A stretch of DNA of 64,000 nucleotides, taken from JANQHS01 sp965227315 (lineage in GTDB: Bacteria > Bacteroidota > Bacteroidia > Cytophagales > CCMP332). Within the stretch, counting starts at the first letter, position 1. The number at the start of each line of letters is the position of its first letter. The DNA lies in contig OZ245737.1 of assembly GCA_965227315.1 (NCBI GenBank), positions 372,001 to 436,000 of the forward strand, given 5' to 3'. The position numbers and the translations under genes were made by a program. The notes below the pieces were generated by a model, which was not told the origin of the DNA, made no database searches, and worked only from the letters and a program-made list of their open reading frames with translations. Positions 25,968-33,745 of this stretch are shown here, piece by piece.

Positions 25968-27877
25968 GCGGAGATTACATTACCCAAAAGCTTGGCGATC
26001 TGCTTTTCCTTTTTCTTCAGGTCCTTTTGCTGCCTCATCAATTTGACGATCTCCTCATAAGCTTCGTCGGTACCTTGCTCTTGTAAACCCTTGATCTCCT
26101 GCTGATTGTCCTTGATCAGGGTTTTCAACTTAGTCCACTTCAATCTGAAAATATCGGTTGACATCTTGTCTCCAAGGACTTCCTTAAGCGTAGGAATATG
26201 GATCTGATGCGCCTTCCAGTTCTTACTCACCTCGTATTTCTCACTGGTCAGATCGATTACCGTTTCCTTGAAAGTTTCAAGCTGCTGATCCCGAAAAAAG
26301 TCTTCGGACTCAGGATAATCATTTTCAGGGTCCAGCGATTTATAGAACTGCAAAAGTTCGCTATATCTGGGGTGAGAAAAATCAACTTCACGAATATTAT
26401 CGAGAATATACTTCGCCAGGCGCCCATGTCCTTCGACATCCACATTGCCAAAAAGCACCATGATCTTCAGCAATTCGGCCTCCCTGGGTGCAAGTAACAT
26501 TTTCGGGTCAATCTCCACCCTACTCTGCTGTGAGCTTAAGGTCTGGGGTTTTTGCTCCCTTACATCCCTGTATTTCCTTTCAGAAAACTTGATCTTGTTA
26601 TGCTCCGAGATCAGCAGGTTTTCATCAAGCCCGAATTTCTCGGCGCATCTTTTGAAGTAGAAATTCTTCTTGATCAGATCGGGAACCTTCGAAATACTCT
26701 TTACTACCTCACGAACTGCATTAGCTCTTTTTACCGGATCATCTCCAGCCCCTCCTAGAAGCCTTTCCGAAAGGAAATCAATAAAGTCCTTCTTCTGATC
26801 GAGTATCTTCTGAGTTTCATCAAAGCCCTTCTTTCTCAAGAATTCATCGGGATCCATGGCATCCGGAAATACCACAACGCTTGGGTTCGAGCCCTCCTCG
26901 AGAATGAGATTCAGCCCGCGCTCCGCGGCGTTCAGGCCTGCTTCATCACCGTCATAAAGCAGGGTGATGTTCTTGGTAAACCTTGCGATCAAACGAATCT
27001 GTTCTACCGTCAATGCGGTTCCGCTTGAGGATACTACATTCTCTATTCCACCCTGATGGAATGATATGACATCCGTATAGCCTTCCACCAGATAGCATTC
27101 ATCCCGATTTCGAATGGCATTCCGTCCCTGGAACATTCCATACAGTATGGAACTCTTATGATAAATCGGGCTTTCCGGACTGTTCAGGTATTTGGGTTGG
27201 TTTTTATCATTGGTGAATATCCTTCCTCCAAATCCCACGACCTTACCACTCAGGTTATGGATCGGAAAGATCAACCGGTTTCTAAACCTGTCATAAACCC
27301 GTTCCTCTTTGCTGATCAACAGTCCGGCTTTCTCAGCAAATTCTATGTTGTACTGCCCGTTCTTCAGCGCTTTGTGCAAACCATCCCAGGCCGATGGTGC
27401 CATGCCGATCTCAAAATCCTCTATGGTTTTTCCAAGGACACCTCTCTCCTTCAAATATGACTGTCCGATCGTCCTGCCTTCTTCAGACTCGAATAGATGC
27501 TTTTTGAAAAAATCGCAAGCAAAAGTGGATACAATATGGAGACTTTCCCTCTCTGAGGCCTGACGCTTATCTTCCTCAGAACTGACTTCTTCGATTTCAA
27601 TGCCGTATTTTTTGGCCAGAACCTTGAGCGCTTCGATGTAGTTGAGGCCTTCCATTTCCATTACGAAGGATATGGCATCCCCACCCTTTCCGGAACTAAA
27701 ATCCTTGAAAATTCCTTTGTTTGGTGAGACTGAAAATGAAGGGGTTTTTTCGTTGTTGAATGGGGAAAGGGCCCACCAGTTCTGACCCTTTTTTTTCAAT
27801 TGCACATAATCACCGATAACATCCAGGATGTCTACAGCTTCCTTAATTTTTGCAATAGATTCGTCGCTCAACGGCAT
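25964..27877 (-). CDS. dnaG: DNA primase DnaG (zinc ligands of the N-terminal domain absent)
   Basis: The 637-residue primase makes RNA primers for replication. The TOPRIM core is intact: YLVEGYTDVISFHQ and ITLLYDGDEAGLNAAERG carry the metal-binding acids, and VVGFGGRIF is the conserved core block. In the N-terminal CHC2 domain, the four zinc ligands expected in CPFH...CFGC are replaced: Ser38, Asn41, Asp59 and Ser62 (ALSPFNNEKTPSFSV and GIFKDFSSGKGGD). The fold around them is conserved, so the domain is present but probably metal-free. The C-terminal helicase-binding region is about 200 residues and divergent. The downstream channel gene overlaps by 4 bases. Confidence 0.95.
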   Translation of the reverse strand: MPLSDESIAKIKEAVDILDVIGDYVQLKKKGQNWWALSPFNNEKTPSFSVSPNKGIFKDFSSGKGGDAISFVMEMEGLNYIEALKVLAKKYGIEIEEVSSEEDKRQASERESLHIVSTFACDFFKKHLFESEEGRTIGQSYLKERGVLGKTIEDFEIGMAPSAWDGLHKALKNGQYNIEFAEKAGLLISKEERVYDRFRNRLIFPIHNLSGKVVGFGGRIFTNDKNQPKYLNSPESPIYHKSSILYGMFQGRNAIRNRDECYLVEGYTDVISFHQGGIENVVSSSGTALTVEQIRLIARFTKNITLLYDGDEAGLNAAERGLNLILEEGSNPSVVVFPDAMDPDEFLRKKGFDETQKILDQKKDFIDFLSERLLGGAGDDPVKRANAVREVVKSISKVPDLIKKNFYFKRCAEKFGLDENLLISEHNKIKFSERKYRDVREQKPQTLSSQQSRVEIDPKMLLAPREAELLKIMVLFGNVDVEGHGRLAKYILDNIREVDFSHPRYSELLQFYKSLDPENDYPESEDFFRDQQLETFKETVIDLTSEKYEVSKNWKAHQIHIPTLKEVLGDKMSTDIFRLKWTKLKTLIKDNQQEIKGLQEQGTDEAYEEIVKLMRQQKDLKKKEKQIAKLLGNVISA

Positions 27878-27882
27878 TGACT

Positions 27883-27890
27883 CAAAATTA
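27883..27890 (-). promoter_or_regulatory. Candidate -7 box for dnaG, five bases before its ATG
   Basis: On the minus strand TAATTTTG (27890-27883) matches TAnnTTTG. It is separated from the dnaG ATG at 27877 by five bases, so transcription would begin at the start codon. No well-spaced TTTG was found upstream, so the call rests on the -7 box alone. Confidence 0.35.
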
Positions 27891-27965
27891 TCAAATTTGC
27901 ACCCCGGTTCATTTCAATTTCAAAACAATATTCACCATTATTTTATTTGAATTAAGAAAGAGGAA

Positions 27966-29063
27966 ATGCAGATAGAACAAAAGGTATACGAGGCGCTCAG
28001 ACGAGTGGAAGATCCTGATCTGAAAAAGGATCTGGTCACTCTCAATATGATCAGAGAATTACAGGTTGAGGATAAAAAAATCAGTTTTGATCTCGTATTG
28101 ACCACGCCGGCCTGCCCGCTCAAGGAGTTGATCAGGGGCAACTGCGTGAAAGAACTTGAGGCAGAGATCGGTAAGGAGTATGAATTGGATATCAATGTAA
28201 CCTCAGAGGTGACCTCGACTTTTCAGGTAAACAAGGGTGGTATTCCTGGCATTAAGAATGTGATCGCCGTAGCTTCCGGTAAAGGTGGCGTGGGAAAGTC
28301 CACGGTCAGTGCCAACCTGGCGGTTGCCCTGGCAAAGGAAGGAGCTTCCGTAGGCTTGATCGATGCCGATATATTTGGGCCTTCGGTACCCACGATGTTT
28401 GGGATCGAGGATAAAAGACCCGGGATCGTAAAAGAAGACAACAAGAACATGCTCATTCCTCTATCAAGTCATGGAGTAAGATTGATTTCCATAGGCAACC
28501 TGACCCCAAAGGATTCTGCGGTGGTTTGGAGGGGGCCAATGGCCAGCTCCGCATTGAGGCAGTTCTTCAATGACTGCAAATGGGGAGAACTGGATTATCT
28601 CCTGGTCGATTTACCTCCTGGAACTTCTGATATTCATTTGACCATGGTTCAAACCGTTCCGGTGACCGGAGCTGTCATCGTAACCACTCCTCAGAAGATC
28701 GCTCTGGCTGATGCTACCAAGGCTATAGGCATGTTCGAGCAAGATAAGATCAACGTTCCAATACTCGGTTTGGTGGAAAATATGGCGTATTTCACTCCGC
28801 CTGATCATCCGGATGAAAAGTACTTTCTGTTTGGCAAGGAGGGCGGAAAAGACCTTGCTAAAGAAAAAGACATCCCCTTACTCGGAGAGATCCCGATCAG
28901 GGAAGAAATACGCGAAAAGGGAGATCAGGGCACACCACAAGCCCTTGATGAAGACTTGAATTCTGCCGATTTTAGAGCTCTGGCCAGAAATCTGGCACAG
29001 CAGGTTGCCGTTAGAAACGCGAAACATGAAGCAACCGTTCCCGTAGAAATTACAAGGAGGTAA
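27966..29063 (+). CDS. Mrp/ApbC-type P-loop ATPase (Fe-S cluster carrier family), lacking the C-terminal CxxC
   Basis: The 365-residue protein has an N-terminal MIP18-like domain (1-90) and a deviant-Walker ParA/MinD-like ATPase: VASGKGGVGKSTVSANLA (Lys111), VGLIDADIFGPSVP and LLVDLPPGTSDIHLTM. Mrp/ApbC/Nbp35 proteins bind and pass Fe-S clusters through a CxxC at the dimer face. Here the equivalent place after GLVENMAYF (271-276) reads TPPD, so those cysteines are gone. The NifU-C gene starts one base downstream and carries its own CxxC, which suggests the pair works together in Fe-S assembly. Divergent from dnaG. Confidence 0.9.
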   Translation: MQIEQKVYEALRRVEDPDLKKDLVTLNMIRELQVEDKKISFDLVLTTPACPLKELIRGNCVKELEAEIGKEYELDINVTSEVTSTFQVNKGGIPGIKNVIAVASGKGGVGKSTVSANLAVALAKEGASVGLIDADIFGPSVPTMFGIEDKRPGIVKEDNKNMLIPLSSHGVRLISIGNLTPKDSAVVWRGPMASSALRQFFNDCKWGELDYLLVDLPPGTSDIHLTMVQTVPVTGAVIVTTPQKIALADATKAIGMFEQDKINVPILGLVENMAYFTPPDHPDEKYFLFGKEGGKDLAKEKDIPLLGEIPIREEIREKGDQGTPQALDEDLNSADFRALARNLAQQVAVRNAKHEATVPVEITRR

Positions 29064-29064
29064 A

Positions 29065-29298
29065 ATGGAAGGCGAAAAGCTTGAGACCCGTATTGAAAAA
29101 GCCCTGGATTCGGTTAGACCATATCTGTACAAAGATGGTGGTGATGTCAGGGTGGTTTCGGTAAAAGGCAAAAAGCTTACTTTAAAATTTGAAGGAAACT
29201 GCTCTTCCTGTGATCTTTCCAACATGACCCTAAAAGCGGGAATCGAGCAGGCGATCAAACAGCATGTTCCGGAAATCAGTAATGTGGTGGCCATTTAA
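29065..29298 (+). CDS. NifU C-terminal domain protein (Nfu-type Fe-S scaffold)
   Basis: The 77-residue protein is a stand-alone NifU C-terminal domain. It contains YLYKDGGDVRVVSV (20-33) and the cluster-binding GNCSSCDLSNMTLKAG with Cys46 and Cys49, ending in the IKQHVPEISNVVAI helix-strand. It is expected to hold a [4Fe-4S] cluster across a dimer and deliver it to apo-proteins. The gene begins one base after the Mrp-type gene and probably shares its message. Confidence 0.93.
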   Translation: MEGEKLETRIEKALDSVRPYLYKDGGDVRVVSVKGKKLTLKFEGNCSSCDLSNMTLKAGIEQAIKQHVPEISNVVAI

Positions 29299-29300
29299 CC

Positions 29301-29308
29301 TATTTTTG
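29301..29308 (+). promoter_or_regulatory. Candidate -7 box for the first choice-of-anchor B gene
   Basis: TATTTTTG at 29301-29308 matches TAnnTTTG exactly and lies 21 bases before the ATG at 29330. It falls directly after the nifU-C stop. No good TTTG lies 19-22 bases upstream, so only the -7 element is claimed. Confidence 0.4.
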
Positions 29309-29329
29309 TAGCCGATTATAATTCACAAT

Positions 29330-30733
29330 ATGAGTACAGCGCGATTTGCAACACTCCTTTTAACCTGTTTAACAATAACGTTTTCAGCTTTTTCTCAGAA
29401 AGGCTGGAATATGACCCACCAGTCAAACTGGACCTCTTCTTCTGGATCATATGTCTACAATGATATCTGGGGTTATGCGGATACCGCTGGGAATGAATAT
29501 GCGATCATCGGAAGTTCATGGGGAACGCACTTTGTGAATGTTACCCGGATGGATTCGGTTTTCCTGGTTGATGAGTTTGTAGGGTGGAATACCAATGCCA
29601 CATGGAGAGATTTCAAAACCTATGAGCACTATGCATTTGGGGTTTCCGATGACGGGGGAAGCTCGCTTCAGATCTTCGATCTTCAATACCTCCCGGATTC
29701 CGTGGTCAAGATCTATGACCATGATTCACTTTCGGAATCAACCCATAACATATTCATTTTTGGATCAAGGCTGTACCTGATCAACAACAAGGGAAACTCC
29801 CCTTCTTTTTATGATTATGGTATAAGGGTGGTGGATATCTCTAATCCTCATTTACCAAAAACCATTGGAGTACTTAGCGACGCACTTTATGCTCCGGCTC
29901 ATGATGCATATGTCAGGAATGATACTGTGTATATCTCTGATGGATCCATCAATGGACTTCAGGTGGTGGATTATACCGATATCGATAATCCGACAAACAT
30001 CGGGAGCCTGACTAGTTACCCTGATAAAGGATACAATCATGCTTCCTGGGGAACGCCAGATGGCAAAACCATGGTCATGACCGATGAAACGCATGGTTCC
30101 AACATTAAGGTTCTCGATATTTCAAACTCCTCGAACATCACCGTCGTGAGTACGTTCGAGTCCGACCCTGCTTCTATTGCCCACAATCCGTTTATTCTCG
30201 ACACACTGGCTATCATCTCGTACTATCATGACGGGGTTCAGGTCTGGGATATCGAAGATCCGGCCAACCCAATTCATGTGGGCTATTATGATACCGATAC
30301 CAGTATTGGAAATGGAGGGAATTATGCCGGCTTCCAGGGTTGCTGGGGGGTATATCCTTTCCTGCCGTCCAGAAATATTATCGCTTCCGATAGAGGAAAA
30401 GGCTTGTATGTTGTGACAATGAACTGGTATACCGGAGATACGATTCAGCCTCCACCACCACCGACCTTTCTGGAATCCTACAGGAACAGCGAGATTCTGG
30501 AAGTGTATCCTAATCCTTCAAGCGGGCAAATTACCGTCGGCTCAAGACTGATCCGGGAAGAAGAGGTCCTGATCTCGGTACTTGATTCAAAGGGAGCTGT
30601 CAAAAAGGAATTCTCGCTTTATCTTGAAGGTCGTGCCAAGAGTGTTGATCTCTCTGATCTTGAAAAAGGCGTTTACTTTTTAAAGCTCAGGTCGATTAAT
30701 TATGAAAGGTCTGAAAAGATCATCATTCGATAA
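29330..30733 (+). CDS. Secreted choice-of-anchor B family protein with T9SS tail (paralog 1)
   Basis: The 467-residue protein has a signal peptide (cleavage near FSAFSQ), then a beta-propeller-like body of LVIVD-type repeats. Recurrent motifs include LQIFDLQYLPDSVVKIYDHD, VRNDTVYISDGSINGLQVVD, NHASWGTPDGKTMVMTDETH and DPASIAHNPFILDTL. A short proline linker (PPPPPT) then leads to a type A T9SS sorting domain (LEVYPNPSSGQITV, ending EKIIIR). The protein should cross the outer membrane by T9SS and be attached or released. Ligand or substrate is unknown. It is the most divergent of three tandem copies. Confidence 0.88.
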   Translation: MSTARFATLLLTCLTITFSAFSQKGWNMTHQSNWTSSSGSYVYNDIWGYADTAGNEYAIIGSSWGTHFVNVTRMDSVFLVDEFVGWNTNATWRDFKTYEHYAFGVSDDGGSSLQIFDLQYLPDSVVKIYDHDSLSESTHNIFIFGSRLYLINNKGNSPSFYDYGIRVVDISNPHLPKTIGVLSDALYAPAHDAYVRNDTVYISDGSINGLQVVDYTDIDNPTNIGSLTSYPDKGYNHASWGTPDGKTMVMTDETHGSNIKVLDISNSSNITVVSTFESDPASIAHNPFILDTLAIISYYHDGVQVWDIEDPANPIHVGYYDTDTSIGNGGNYAGFQGCWGVYPFLPSRNIIASDRGKGLYVVTMNWYTGDTIQPPPPPTFLESYRNSEILEVYPNPSSGQITVGSRLIREEEVLISVLDSKGAVKKEFSLYLEGRAKSVDLSDLEKGVYFLKLRSINYERSEKIIIR

Positions 30734-30778
30734 ATCAAACTTTCTGGTTTCCTTTGGGAATCTATACAACCTTAGCAA

Positions 30779-32176
30779 ATGAGAAAATCCATCCTTTTTG
30801 CAATATGCAGCTTAGTGTCCATGTCGGGCTTCTCACAACAAAGCTGGAATATGACCTATCACGACCATTGGACCGCTTCACATTCAGGAGCCTTTTATAA
30901 TGACTGCTGGGGTTATGTAGATACAGCAGGAAGGGAGTACGCGATTTTCGGAAGTAATCGAAGCACACATTTCCTCGACGTTAGCAACCCGGACAGCATT
31001 GTACATATCGCCACATTCGACGGCGTAAATACCAACACCGACTGGAGAGATTTTAAAGTCGTAGGCCATTATGCCTTCGGGGTCAATGATGGAGGAACCG
31101 GTTCGTTGCAAATATTTGACCTACAATACCTGCCCGATTCGGTGGTCAAAATATTTGATCATGATTCGCTGGGAAGCACAACACATAGCCTTCAGACCTG
31201 GGGTAACAATCTTTACATGGTAGATAATTCAGGTTTTGGACCTGGCGGTCCCTATAGCTACCCGGTCAGAGTTGTGGATGTGTCCGATCCTCATTCTCCT
31301 ACGACCATCGGTGGGATATTCGATGGCTCCTACAACAAGGGACATGATTTGTATGTGTTTGAGGATACCATCTACCTTTCGGTCTATTTCAGTGGGCAGA
31401 AGGACGGACTGCATGCATTTGATATGAATGATCCCGCTAATCCCAAATTACTCGGTTCGCTCACAAGCTACCCCGAGGCGGGTATCAATCATTCTTCATG
31501 GGGTACACCTGATCGCCAAACATTGGTGATGGCTGATGAAACCCATGGATCGGGCTTGAAAACCGTCGATATCTCTGATCCATCAAATATGAACAGTTTG
31601 GCGGTCTTTCGAAGCTTTCCCGGAGCGATGCCACATAACCCGTTCATTGTAGACAGCCTGGTCTTTGTGGCATATTATCATGATGGCCTGCAGGTGTGGA
31701 ATATCAAGGATCCTTCCAACCCTGTTCATGTCGGCTATTACGATACAGATACGACCATCGGTGGCGGCTCAAACTATGCAGGCTATGAAGGTTGCTGGGG
31801 AACATATCCTTTCTTTCCATCGGGCACCATAATAGCATCGGATATCAGCAATGGCCTTTTCACAATTACTTTGGATGGGTGGCCACCACCACCTCCGCCA
31901 CCGCCTGTAGGTATATCGGATGGAATCGAACACCAAAGCATAGTGGTATATCCAAACCCAAGCAATGGACGAACAACTGTCAAGCTTGGAACCGGTGTTA
32001 ATGAGATCGTAGAGCTGGCTCTTTACAACACAAATGGCTCCAAGGTCTACTCAAAGAGGATCAATGCTCGCTTTGGAATTTATGATTTCGACTTCTCCGA
32101 TCAGGCCGAAGGCATCTATTTTATGACGGTCAAGGGCAAGACAGTTGATCAAAGAACAAGGCTGGTTCTAGAATAG
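30779..32176 (+). CDS. Secreted choice-of-anchor B family protein with T9SS tail (paralog 2)
   Basis: This 465-residue paralog has the same plan: a signal peptide (SMSGFSQQ), the repeat body with NTDWRDFKVVGHYAFGVND, LQIFDLQYLPDSVVKIFDHD, YPEAGINHSSWGTPD and PHNPFIVDSLVFVAYYHDG, a seven-proline linker encoded by CCA/CCT/CCG codons, and a type A sorting domain beginning IVVYPNPSNGRTTV. It is visibly closer to paralog 3 than to paralog 1. The gap to paralog 1 is 45 bases and to paralog 3 is 60 bases, so joint transcription is possible. Confidence 0.88.
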   Translation: MRKSILFAICSLVSMSGFSQQSWNMTYHDHWTASHSGAFYNDCWGYVDTAGREYAIFGSNRSTHFLDVSNPDSIVHIATFDGVNTNTDWRDFKVVGHYAFGVNDGGTGSLQIFDLQYLPDSVVKIFDHDSLGSTTHSLQTWGNNLYMVDNSGFGPGGPYSYPVRVVDVSDPHSPTTIGGIFDGSYNKGHDLYVFEDTIYLSVYFSGQKDGLHAFDMNDPANPKLLGSLTSYPEAGINHSSWGTPDRQTLVMADETHGSGLKTVDISDPSNMNSLAVFRSFPGAMPHNPFIVDSLVFVAYYHDGLQVWNIKDPSNPVHVGYYDTDTTIGGGSNYAGYEGCWGTYPFFPSGTIIASDISNGLFTITLDGWPPPPPPPPVGISDGIEHQSIVVYPNPSNGRTTVKLGTGVNEIVELALYNTNGSKVYSKRINARFGIYDFDFSDQAEGIYFMTVKGKTVDQRTRLVLE

Positions 32177-32236
32177 CACCTTAAACTAATTCCTTAACTT
32201 AGAGGGATCGTATTATAAATCCAAAAAGTCAAATAC

Positions 32237-33646
32237 TTGAAGAAAACAATCCACTTTATAGCGGCCTTTCTGTTAATATCCGGCTTATCCTTCGGGCAAA
32301 ACAGCTGGAATATGACCATGCATGACAATTGGACTGCGTCCCATGCCGGTGCTTATTACAATGATTGTTGGGGTTACGTGGATTCAAACGGACGAGAGTA
32401 TGCAATTCTCGGAAGTAACAGAGCTACGCATTTCCTGGATGTAACAGATCCTTCCAACATCGTTCATGTAGGTACTTTTGATGGCCGAAACCTGAATACC
32501 ACCTGGAGGGATTTCAAGGTTTGGGAACATTATGCATTTGGGGTAAACGATGGTGGAGGTGGCTCTCTGCAGATCTTTGATCTTCAATACATGCCCGACT
32601 CGGTCGTAAAGATCTATGACCATGATTCCCTCGGAAATTCCACTCACAATATTCAGATGTGGAGGTCGGACCTCTATATGATCGATAACAAAGGCACGGA
32701 CAGCAACGGACAAGGATTCAGGTGGCCGATCAGGGTTGTCAGTGTAGAAGATCCACATAACCCTAAGACAGTAGGTGGACTATTCAATACGGATTACAAT
32801 TTGGGGCATGATATCTACATCTGGCACGACACGGTTTATTTATCCGTATACTTCAGCGCTACCAAGGATGGGCTTCATGTCTTTAATTTCAGGGCACCAA
32901 AATATCCTCAACTGATCGGGTCTCTCACCAACTATCCGGAAGCCGGGATCAACCACAGCTCCTGGGGCACCTGGGACAGGAAAACATTGGTTATGGCAGA
33001 TGAGACACATGGCTCAGGATTGAAAACCGTGGACATCTCCGATCCAACCAATATGACCACTCTGGCGGTTTTCAGGACCTTTCCGGGAGCGATTGCCCAT
33101 AATCCTTTCATCGTGGACACACTGGCTTTTGTGGCCTACTACCATGATGGGTTACAGGTTTGGAGTATTGCAGATCCGTCAAACCCAAAACATATAGCAT
33201 ATTATGACACCGATACCGCGCATGGCGGTGGATCGAACTATCCGGGGTATCTGGGATGCTGGGGTACCTATCCTTTTTTCCCCTCTGGTACACTGATCGC
33301 TTCGGATGTGACCAATGGGTTGTTCACCATTACCCTTGATGGCTGGACTCCACCACCACCACCTCCCCTTCCTGTTGGCCTGGACCAACAGAGCATAGCA
33401 GAGGTTGGCCTGAATATTTACCCAAATCCAAGTACGGGTAAGGTGACGATCAGTCTTGATAATTCCATCGATGAAGTATTGAAGGTTGAGTTGTTCAACA
33501 CAAATGGAAACAGGGTCTATCATGCCAATGTAGAGGGTAAGTTTGGCATCTTTGATTTTGACTTCAGCCATATCGGCACCGGGTTGTACATGGTCCGCGT
33601 GCATGGTGATGGTTTCGAAAAACGAAACCGGATCATTCTAAAATAA
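32237..33646 (+). CDS. Secreted choice-of-anchor B family protein with T9SS tail (paralog 3)
   Basis: The 469-residue third copy starts with TTG, followed by a signal peptide (ISGLSFGQ). The body repeats the shared motifs WNMTMHDNWTASHAGAYYND, TTWRDFKVWEHYAFGVNDG, YPEAGINHSSWGT and IAHNPFIVDTLAFVAYYHDG. A proline linker and type A T9SS domain (LNIYPNPSTGKVTI, ending NRIILK) close it. An ATG-less start is odd, but the signal peptide begins immediately after the TTG and no other start fits. A strong terminator lies four bases after the stop, ending the three-gene array. Confidence 0.88.
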   Translation: MKKTIHFIAAFLLISGLSFGQNSWNMTMHDNWTASHAGAYYNDCWGYVDSNGREYAILGSNRATHFLDVTDPSNIVHVGTFDGRNLNTTWRDFKVWEHYAFGVNDGGGGSLQIFDLQYMPDSVVKIYDHDSLGNSTHNIQMWRSDLYMIDNKGTDSNGQGFRWPIRVVSVEDPHNPKTVGGLFNTDYNLGHDIYIWHDTVYLSVYFSATKDGLHVFNFRAPKYPQLIGSLTNYPEAGINHSSWGTWDRKTLVMADETHGSGLKTVDISDPTNMTTLAVFRTFPGAIAHNPFIVDTLAFVAYYHDGLQVWSIADPSNPKHIAYYDTDTAHGGGSNYPGYLGCWGTYPFFPSGTLIASDVTNGLFTITLDGWTPPPPPPLPVGLDQQSIAEVGLNIYPNPSTGKVTISLDNSIDEVLKVELFNTNGNRVYHANVEGKFGIFDFDFSHIGTGLYMVRVHGDGFEKRNRIILK

Positions 33647-33649
33647 TTC

Positions 33650-33674
33650 AAACCGCCTCCGGGCGGTTTTTTTT
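33650..33674 (+). terminator. Intrinsic terminator after the choice-of-anchor B array
   Basis: AAACCGCC (33650-33657) pairs with GGCGGTTT (33662-33669) around a TCCG tetraloop, followed by a T run to 33674. All eight pairs are perfect. It sits four bases after the stop of paralog 3. Confidence 0.9.
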
Positions 33675-33733
33675 GTGATTGGGGTGAAGCATAATTCCAA
33701 ATTTCGAATCCCCCATTCCTGATCCATGTTCCT

Positions 33734-33741
33734 TATTTTTG
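33734..33741 (+). promoter_or_regulatory. Candidate -7 box for the ddl gene
   Basis: TATTTTTG at 33734-33741 matches TAnnTTTG and is only four bases before the ATG at 33746, implying a leaderless message. It is downstream of the preceding terminator. No convincing -33 TTTG is visible. Confidence 0.38.
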
Positions 33742-33745
33742 CGCC

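Noticed and set aside
25964..27877. dnaG as a pseudogene because of the lost zinc ligands
   Set aside because: The frame is intact at full length, the TOPRIM core motifs are conserved, and the substituted domain keeps its flanking motifs.
30451..33371. CCA-rich stretches as CRISPR or microsatellite array
   Set aside because: The short CCA/CCT runs encode in-frame proline linkers within three secreted proteins; no repeat-spacer pattern exists.
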